From an uncultured Treponema sp. (lineage in GTDB: Bacteria; Spirochaetota; Spirochaetia; Treponematales; Treponemataceae), in contig CAJOQA010000366.1 in assembly GCA_905236465.1 (NCBI GenBank), forward strand, positions 1 through 8,594: DNA of 8,594 bases. Reading direction: 5' to 3'. The stretch's first letter is position 1, and the number at the start of each line of letters is the position of its first letter. The notes under the pieces are model-generated. The model was not told the DNA's origin and made no database searches. It saw only the letters and a program-made list of their open reading frames with translations. This document shows, piece after piece, positions 1 through 4,783 of this stretch. The translations under genes and the position numbers were made by a program.

Positions 1-43
1 CAACGGAAACATAAGGAGCAAATCCACCATAATAATAACCCAT
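1..43 (-). CDS. 5' end of a SWIM zinc-finger family protein (partial, runs off the window)
   Basis: Fourteen codons are visible on the minus strand, reading MGYYYGGFAPYVSV, open to the window edge. A strong Shine-Dalgarno GGAGG (54 to 50) sits 6 bases before the ATG (43-41), inside the last codons of the SNF2 gene, and only one base separates the SNF2 stop codon from this ATG, so the two are almost certainly co-transcribed and translationally coupled. The tyrosine/glycine-rich start ending in PYV.V resembles, from memory, the N-terminus of bacterial SWIM zinc-finger proteins, which often lie beside SNF2 ATPases (for example ywqB next to ywqA in Bacillus subtilis). The zinc-binding CxCx(n)CxH motif would lie outside the window, so the product is inferred from the first residues and the context. 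That a gene starts here is well supported; its identity is less so. Confidence 0.62.
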   Translation of the reverse strand, partial: MGYYYGGFAPYVSV

Positions 44-44
44 G

Positions 45-2660
45 CTATGCCTCCAAAGAAAAAAGTTTTAAAAGCTCGTCATCTGCCATCTCTGTAATCC
101 AAGATTCACCGGACTGAGGGCTTATGACATTTTCTGCAAGCTTAGTTTTATCCCTTATAAGCTCATCAATTTTTTCTTCAATAGTACCGGTACAAACAAA
201 CTTATGGACCATAACATCTTTTGTCTGCCCTATTCTGAATGCCCTGTCTGTTGCCTGGTTCTCTACAGCCGGATTCCACCAACGGTCAAAATGAATTACA
301 TGGTTCGCATTTGTAAGGTTTAGGCCTGTACCCCCTGCTTTTACAGAAATGACCATGTAGGGAATATACTTGTCGCTTTGAAATTCCTCTACCATTTTAT
401 TTCGCTTTGCAACACTAGTCCCTCCATGAAGGACAAATCCCTTTATGCCAAATACATCTGTCAGGAATTTATCCAGGGCAGAAGTAATTTCCTTAAACTG
501 AGTAAAGATAAGAACCCTTTCCCTTTTTTCGTAAATAGTCTGGCACATGTCGCGAAGCATAGAAAACTTTCCACTGTCTTTTTCTGCAAAAGTTTCGCTA
601 CCCGTGTATTGGTCGGGGTGGTTGCAAATCTGTTTCAGTTTTAAAAGTGAAGATAAAACTATTCCCCGTCTCTTCATCGGCTCATCACTATTTTTAAGAT
701 GCTCTATTTCTTTTGCAAGATTCTCCACGTATTTTTTGTATAGTGTTTTTTGTTTTGCCGTCAGGGCAACATAATCCCTTATTTCCATCTTTTCAGGCAA
801 ATCAGAAATAATAGTTTTGTCAGTTTTCAATCTGCGCAACATAAAGGGATTGATCATAGACTTAAGTTTTGAATATCCCTGAGGAGATTCAGAAAGATTT
901 TTACAAAATTTTTTAAACTCAGAGGCAGAACCCAAAAGACCTTTGTTTAAGAAATCAAAAAGGGACCAAAGGTTTGTAAGGTCGTTTTCTACTGGAGTTC
1001 CTGTAAGTGCAATCTTAGTTTTTGCATCAAGACTTTTTATTACTTTTGTTTGCTTAGCAGAAGGATTTTTTATAGCCTGTGCTTCATCAAGAATTAAAGC
1101 ATCCCATTGGGCAGACAAAAGCTCTTCTATTTTCCCTACCATGCTGTATGTTGTTATACAGAAATTCAAATCCGATTGCTTGTTGGCTAAAAGTTCTTTT
1201 TTACCGGCTGATGCATGAAGAACAGAAAAGTGTAGCTGAGGCGTAAACTTTGAGCATTCCTTTTGCCAGTTACCCAAAAGAGAAGAGGGAACAACAAGTA
1301 AAACTTTTGCTTTTGGATTTTGTGCGCGAAGGCTTTCTAAAAATGCAAGAACCTGAATTGTTTTTCCAAGTCCCATGTCATCTGCAAGGCAGGCCCCGAA
1401 GCCACTTTGGGTAATGTGCATAAGCCATTCATAACCTGCTGTTTGGTAGGGGCGAAGGCTTGCGCAAAAAGATTGGGGCAAGGTAAAGTTCTGTTTAGAA
1501 GTACCCCGTATATCTCTAAGCAAAGAAGATATCCAATCGCTGTTGCTGATTGCATTAAGGCTTTCATCTTCTTCCTTGCTATTTCCTGATCCGGCAAAAT
1601 TTTGTTTTAGGGCATCAAGCATACTTATGTCACCCTTATATTTTTCCAACTCAGCAAGAAGTTTGTTAAGACGGTCGTGGTCTACTTCAATCCACTTTCC
1701 TTTTATCAGGGCAAGACCTTCTGATACCGACAACAGCTGTTTTATTTCTTCGGGCGAAAGTCGTACGCCATCAACTTCAAGATAACCGTCCATAGAAAGA
1801 ATCGTTTGTAAACCTAAAAGAGATTTTTTCTTTTCTAGCTTTACCCCCATCTTTACCTTTTGCCTTTTCTTTTTCCACCAGTCAGGGATACGGCAGACAA
1901 TTCCTCCTTCTTCAATTGAAGGTATTGCTTTTAAAATAATAAAAGCTTCGTCAGCTGTAAGGCGGAGGGGATGGAACATTTCTCCGCTTTCAATAAAATC
2001 AGAAATTAAAGTACAGGAATCTCCAGCTTTATTCAGGCAAGCAAGAAGAGAAAGCATTTTGTCCCTGTCGTTTTTGTATTCCGTAAGAGCATAAGAAAGG
2101 GGGGCGTGTCTTATGGAACCATCACTGTTGCTTGTTGAATAGGTTGCAAGAAAAGAAAAAGGAAAATTCGCATCTTTTTTATTTTCTACAAGGTGAAAGA
2201 AAATTTTTTCCGCAACTTTTAAATGCTGGCTTTTTTCAGCTAAGTAGATTGCAACGCTACCCTTATAAGATTTTATATCCGAAGAAAAACAATTTAAAAG
2301 TTTTTGCCAAAGAGAAGACAACCACTGGTCATTTACAAATTCAGAACCAGATGCAAAGGGAAGTTGCAGGAGGAGTTTTTCTGCAAGGTCTTGCGAAAGG
2401 GATACCTTTATATTTTCCCGCAAAAGTTCCAATCCTTCTGTTTTGGAAAGCTCTGTTAAAAAAGTTTCAGCTATTCTATATAGAAAAATACCAGCTTCAT
2501 CAAGAGACGTAGGTTTTTCTTCAAAGCCAAGGATGTAAAGAGCCTGGACCGGAGAAGCCCTGAAAATGCCCTTGTAATTTGAATCATCAACTGCAAACAG
2601 TTCTTTTGTAAACCGGAATTTCAGAAGTGTAATTGTTGCTTTTTTTTGTTTTGAAACCAT
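45..2660 (-). CDS. SNF2-family DNA-dependent ATPase / DEAD-like helicase
   Basis: An 871-residue cytoplasmic SWI2/SNF2 ATPase, expected to translocate on double-stranded DNA or remodel protein-DNA complexes rather than unwind strands. Residues 1 to about 240 are not recognised. About residues 240-350 (GGIVCRIPDWW, then a basic stretch) resemble the SNF2-associated domain DUF3670. The ATPase core follows: motif I DDMGLGKT (427-434, Lys433), motif II DEAQ (525-528), motif III LTGTPVEN, then LRRLKTD, and the second RecA lobe with SVKAGGTGLNLT and motif VI QATDRAFRIGQ (802-812). All core motifs are intact, so it should be active. The start codon is preceded directly by a -10 box and no Shine-Dalgarno sequence, which suggests a leaderless mRNA. 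The gene downstream looks like a SWIM protein, the usual partner of this family. No methylase or nuclease is visible in the window, so a defence role is not supported. Confidence 0.95.
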   Translation of the reverse strand: MVSKQKKATITLLKFRFTKELFAVDDSNYKGIFRASPVQALYILGFEEKPTSLDEAGIFLYRIAETFLTELSKTEGLELLRENIKVSLSQDLAEKLLLQLPFASGSEFVNDQWLSSLWQKLLNCFSSDIKSYKGSVAIYLAEKSQHLKVAEKIFFHLVENKKDANFPFSFLATYSTSNSDGSIRHAPLSYALTEYKNDRDKMLSLLACLNKAGDSCTLISDFIESGEMFHPLRLTADEAFIILKAIPSIEEGGIVCRIPDWWKKKRQKVKMGVKLEKKKSLLGLQTILSMDGYLEVDGVRLSPEEIKQLLSVSEGLALIKGKWIEVDHDRLNKLLAELEKYKGDISMLDALKQNFAGSGNSKEEDESLNAISNSDWISSLLRDIRGTSKQNFTLPQSFCASLRPYQTAGYEWLMHITQSGFGACLADDMGLGKTIQVLAFLESLRAQNPKAKVLLVVPSSLLGNWQKECSKFTPQLHFSVLHASAGKKELLANKQSDLNFCITTYSMVGKIEELLSAQWDALILDEAQAIKNPSAKQTKVIKSLDAKTKIALTGTPVENDLTNLWSLFDFLNKGLLGSASEFKKFCKNLSESPQGYSKLKSMINPFMLRRLKTDKTIISDLPEKMEIRDYVALTAKQKTLYKKYVENLAKEIEHLKNSDEPMKRRGIVLSSLLKLKQICNHPDQYTGSETFAEKDSGKFSMLRDMCQTIYEKRERVLIFTQFKEITSALDKFLTDVFGIKGFVLHGGTSVAKRNKMVEEFQSDKYIPYMVISVKAGGTGLNLTNANHVIHFDRWWNPAVENQATDRAFRIGQTKDVMVHKFVCTGTIEEKIDELIRDKTKLAENVISPQSGESWITEMADDELLKLFSLEA

Positions 2661-2667
2661 AGTAAAA

Positions 2668-2696
2668 AGTATATCATAAAAACAATATTATGTCTT
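2668..2696 (-). promoter_or_regulatory. promoter of the SNF2 gene (extended -10, leaderless)
   Basis: On the minus strand, TATACT (2673 to 2668) is preceded by TGA, giving an extended -10 (TGnTATACT). AAGACA (2696 to 2691) lies 17 bases upstream and matches four of six bases of TTGACA. Only seven bases separate the -10 from the ATG at 2660, so transcription should begin at 2661 or 2660, leaving no room for a ribosome binding site. Confidence 0.6.
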
Positions 2697-2723
2697 GACT
2701 TTTTTTGTGTAAAGTTGTATCTT
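2695..2723 (+). promoter_or_regulatory. promoter of the amt leader transcript
   Basis: TTGACT (2695-2700), a 17-base spacer and TATCTT (2718-2723) form a good sigma-70-type promoter pointing at amt. The predicted start site is near 2730, giving a leader of about 144 bases. The -35 box overlaps the -35 box of the divergent SNF2 promoter by two bases (2695-2696). No clear sigma-54 or NtrC-type site was seen. Confidence 0.6.
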
Positions 2724-2739
2724 CAAAAAAGACAAGACG

Positions 2740-2800
2740 AAGGCGTCTGTTTAGGAAAATTTCCCTAGTGAACTTTTTCTAAGCAGACGCCTTTTTTTTG
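2740..2800 (+). terminator. intrinsic-terminator-like hairpin in the amt leader
   Basis: The arms 2740-2759 and 2774-2793 pair along 20 base pairs with only two G-U wobbles and no mismatch. The loop is 14 bases (2760-2773), and T residues run from 2792 to 2799. This is a textbook Rho-independent terminator in shape, yet no plus-strand gene precedes it in the window: the neighbour is divergent and the predicted start site is only about 10 bases upstream. It therefore acts as a leader attenuator for amt or as the 3' end of a short RNA of roughly 70 bases. The lower arm is GC-rich and the upper arm A/T-rich. Confidence 0.7.
2741..2792 (-). repeat. palindromic repeat, copy 1 (amt leader, inverted relative to copy 2)
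   Basis: Read on the minus strand, this palindrome contains TAGAAAAAGTT (2781 to 2771) followed directly by CACTAG (2770 to 2765). The same blocks appear on the plus strand at 4692-4709, separated there by one extra G. The match is thus 17 of 18 positions with one indel, and the flanking arms also look alike. The arms here are longer (GGCGTCTG) than in copy 2. Confidence 0.5.
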
Positions 2801-2819
2801 TTCAAAACAAAATGGAGCC

Positions 2820-2841
2820 TCTAAAAACTGCAGGTTTTAGA
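2820..2841 (+). other. small hairpin upstream of the amt ribosome binding site
   Basis: TCTAAAA (2820-2826) pairs with TTTTAGA (2835-2841) as seven base pairs. An A/G mismatch and one C-G pair lie inside, with a TGCA tetraloop. It lies 21 bases before the GGGGG Shine-Dalgarno sequence (2863-2867). It could be a leader structure or chance in A/T-rich DNA. Confidence 0.35.
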
Positions 2842-2873
2842 AGCAACTATGAAAAAAAATCTGGGGGTAAAAA

Positions 2874-4613
2874 ATGGAATTATCCGCAATTACAATGGAC
2901 ACGCTTTGGTTGCTTTTAGGAGCCGCGTTAGTGTATTTTATGCAGGCAGGATTTGCAATGGTAGAAGCAGGCATGACCCGTGCAAAAAATGCGGGAAACA
3001 TTGTTATGAAAAACATGATGGACTTTGCCTGCGGAACTCCTATTTATTGGATTTTAGGTTACGGAATCATGTTCGGCTCATTCAAATCAGGATTCTTTCA
3101 CCCCTTCTGCACAGGACTTGGCGGTTCTAATTCTTTGGTGGGAACAGTTCCCCTTTGGGCCCACGTTGCATTTAACACGATGTTCTGCGCAACAAGCGCC
3201 ACGATAGTTTCCGGTGCAATGGCTGAAAGAACTAAGTTTAAAACCTACCTGATTTACTCTGTAGTAATCTCTGCTATTATTTATCCTATAGAAGCCCACT
3301 GGGTCTGGGGTGGTGGTTGGCTCAATGACTTTTCACTTTTAGGCTGGACAGGTTTCCACGACTATGCAGGCTCTGCCCTTGTCCACATGACAGGAGGAAT
3401 TTGTGCGCTGATTGGAGCTGCAATCTTAGGGCCCCGCATTGGTAAGTATGACAAAAACGGTAAGCCACGCGCAATCTTAGGACATTCAATTACACTTGCA
3501 GCCCTTGGAGTATTTATCCTTTGGTTTGGCTGGTTCGGTTTTAACCCTGCATCAAGCTACGGGCTTCACACTGAAGATCAGGCTTTTGAAGTTAGTAATG
3601 TCTTTATGACAACAAACCTTGCCGCTGCCTGCGCAACTGTAGTGGCTATGCTCTTTACCTGGATCCGCTACGGCAAGCCTGATGTTTCTATGACCCTTAA
3701 CGGTGCGCTTGCAGGTCTTGTTGCAATAACAGCTCCTTGTGATGCAGTAGCCCCCTGGGCCTCAGCAGTAATAGGTATTGTTGCAGGAATCTTGGTTGTT
3801 GTTTCAGTTGAATTCTTTGACAAGGTTGTAAAGATTGACGACCCCGCAGGTGCAATTTCAGTACACGGACTTAACGGACTTTGGGGTAGCCTTGCAGTAG
3901 GACTTTTTGCAAGGGACGGAGGACTTTTTACTACAGGTCAAGCAGGACGTTTCTTGGTTCAACTGATAGGAACTTTGAGTATAGTGGCTTTTGTTGCAAT
4001 ATGCTCGCTTGTTCTTTTTCTAATCCTGAAACATACAATCGGGCTTCGCGTAACTCCTGCAGAGGAAATCGGCGGTTTGGACTTACCAGAACACGGCTTG
4101 TCTTCTGGCTATGCGGACTTTATGCCCCAGTACACACCGGAAGAAATTCAGGAAGCAAAGGGCTTTGGCATAAAGGTTAGCGAAAGCCAGGCAATACCCG
4201 TTGTCGTAAAAAATGAAGACTATAAGGCCGGAAGTAAATTCAATCCTGAAGAAGCGATTGCCCATAAGGTTGTAATTATAACTAGGCAGAATAAGTTTGA
4301 CCAGCTTAAGTCAGCCATGAACTCTATAGGGGTTACTGGTATGACAGTCATAAACGTTATGGGCTGTGGTATACAAAAGGGTAGAAGTGAACTCTACCGC
4401 GGTGCGGAAGTTACAATGAATCTGCTACCAAAAATAAAAGTAGAAATTGTTGTTTCAAAAGTTCCAGTAGAAACGGTAATCAATTCTGCAAAGAGAGCCC
4501 TGTATACGGGTCATATAGGTGACGGAAAGATATTCGTCTACCCTGTTGAAGAAGTTGTAAAAGTCCGCACTGGAGAAACCGGCTACGATGCTCTTCAGGA
4601 CGAGGAGGAATAG
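2874..4613 (+). CDS. amt: ammonium transporter fused to a C-terminal P-II (GlnB/GlnK) domain
   Basis: This 579-residue inner-membrane protein joins a complete Amt/MEP channel (about 1-400, 11 expected membrane helices, no cleaved signal peptide evident) to a linker of about 60 residues and a P-II domain (about 464-575). Compared with E. coli AmtB from memory, the key pore residues are present: Phe104 and Phe223 (gate), Trp145 and Ser227 (outer site), Asp163, and the twin histidines His171 and His331. The P-II part keeps the T-loop GCGIQKGRSELYRGAE (497-512) and the nucleotide-binding GDGKIF and VRTGE segments, but the residue at the usual uridylylation tyrosine (Tyr51 of GlnB) is Val513. It should therefore sense ATP/ADP and 2-oxoglutarate without uridylylation, and probably gates its own channel. 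The start has a GGGGG Shine-Dalgarno sequence (2863-2867) six bases upstream. It appears monocistronic behind a structured leader. Confidence 0.95.
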   Translation: MELSAITMDTLWLLLGAALVYFMQAGFAMVEAGMTRAKNAGNIVMKNMMDFACGTPIYWILGYGIMFGSFKSGFFHPFCTGLGGSNSLVGTVPLWAHVAFNTMFCATSATIVSGAMAERTKFKTYLIYSVVISAIIYPIEAHWVWGGGWLNDFSLLGWTGFHDYAGSALVHMTGGICALIGAAILGPRIGKYDKNGKPRAILGHSITLAALGVFILWFGWFGFNPASSYGLHTEDQAFEVSNVFMTTNLAAACATVVAMLFTWIRYGKPDVSMTLNGALAGLVAITAPCDAVAPWASAVIGIVAGILVVVSVEFFDKVVKIDDPAGAISVHGLNGLWGSLAVGLFARDGGLFTTGQAGRFLVQLIGTLSIVAFVAICSLVLFLILKHTIGLRVTPAEEIGGLDLPEHGLSSGYADFMPQYTPEEIQEAKGFGIKVSESQAIPVVVKNEDYKAGSKFNPEEAIAHKVVIITRQNKFDQLKSAMNSIGVTGMTVINVMGCGIQKGRSELYRGAEVTMNLLPKIKVEIVVSKVPVETVINSAKRALYTGHIGDGKIFVYPVEEVVKVRTGETGYDALQDEEE

Positions 4614-4614
4614 G

Positions 4615-4632
4615 AAAGGCCTGTGGCTTTTT
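4615..4632 (+). terminator. possible weak terminator of amt
   Basis: AAAGGCC (4615-4621) pairs with GGCTTTT (4625-4631), seven pairs with one G-U, around a TGT loop, and a short T run forms the distal arm. It begins two bases after the amt stop codon. The stem is short and the T tract is mostly used up in pairing, so termination is likely inefficient. Confidence 0.3.
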
Positions 4633-4644
4633 AGGGCTGCCCAC

Positions 4645-4673
4645 TAGTAACACTTGTAAAAAAAAAGTATATT
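4645..4673 (+). promoter_or_regulatory. candidate weak promoter of the pyrK-pyrD leader
   Basis: TATATT (4668-4673) follows a run of nine A residues. The hexamer 17 bases upstream, TAGTAA (4645-4650), matches only three of six consensus bases. Transcription would start near 4680, just before the first leader hairpin. The -10 and the A tract are the main support; read-through from amt is an alternative source of transcription. Confidence 0.35.
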
Positions 4674-4686
4674 AAAGGAATTGAGA

Positions 4687-4726
4687 GCGCCTAGAAAAAG
4701 TTGCACTAGCAAGTTTTTCTAGGTGC
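4687..4726 (+). repeat. palindromic repeat, copy 2 (pyrK-pyrD leader, hairpin 1:2)
   Basis: The arms 4687-4699 and 4714-4726 form 13 base pairs (one G-U). After a single G/G mismatch the stem continues as four more pairs (4701-4704 with 4709-4712) closed by an ACTA loop. No T run follows it, so it is not itself a terminator. It shares the TAGAAAAAGTT and CACTAG blocks with the hairpin in the amt leader, in the opposite orientation. Confidence 0.6.
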
Positions 4727-4768
4727 CCTAGACTTTTAGAAATGTCCAAAAGTCTGCTACTTTTTTTT
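4718..4768 (+). promoter_or_regulatory. possible transcription attenuator before pyrK-pyrD
   Basis: Two alternative stems overlap. TCTAGG (4718-4723) can pair with CCTAGA (4727-4732) over a TGC loop. AGACTTTT (4730-4737) can instead pair with AAAAGTCT (4748-4755), followed five bases later by eight T residues (4761-4768). The first uses the right arm of the preceding hairpin and the left arm of the second, the topology of an antiterminator and terminator. The terminator stem is A/T-rich and its T run is not adjacent, so it would be weak. No PyrR-type binding loop was recognised. Confidence 0.4.
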
Positions 4769-4783
4769 ATTGGAGCCCACCCT

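Noticed and set aside
2132..2512. A 126-codon plus-strand open frame opposite the SNF2 gene.
   Set aside because: It is antisense to conserved SNF2 coding sequence, with no recognisable domain and a Lys/Phe-rich composition typical of shadow frames.
45..2660. The SNF2 gene as part of an anti-phage system such as DISARM.
   Set aside because: No methyltransferase, phospholipase D or DUF1998 gene is adjacent in the window, and the only neighbour resembles the housekeeping SWIM partner.
2812..2919. A 35-codon open frame (MEPLKTAGF...) starting in the amt leader and overlapping the amt start, a possible regulatory leader peptide.
   Set aside because: No Shine-Dalgarno sequence precedes its ATG, it shows no run of regulatory codons, and it overlaps the well-supported amt start in another frame. 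It is most likely chance.
2849..3130. A 93-codon open frame overlapping the 5' end of amt.
   Set aside because: It is a different frame of amt with basic, low-complexity content and no ribosome binding site; the amt frame has full family motifs.
4680..4783. A PyrR-type binding loop in the pyrK-pyrD leader.
   Set aside because: I looked for the conserved purine-rich anti-antiterminator loop known from Bacillus and saw no convincing match.
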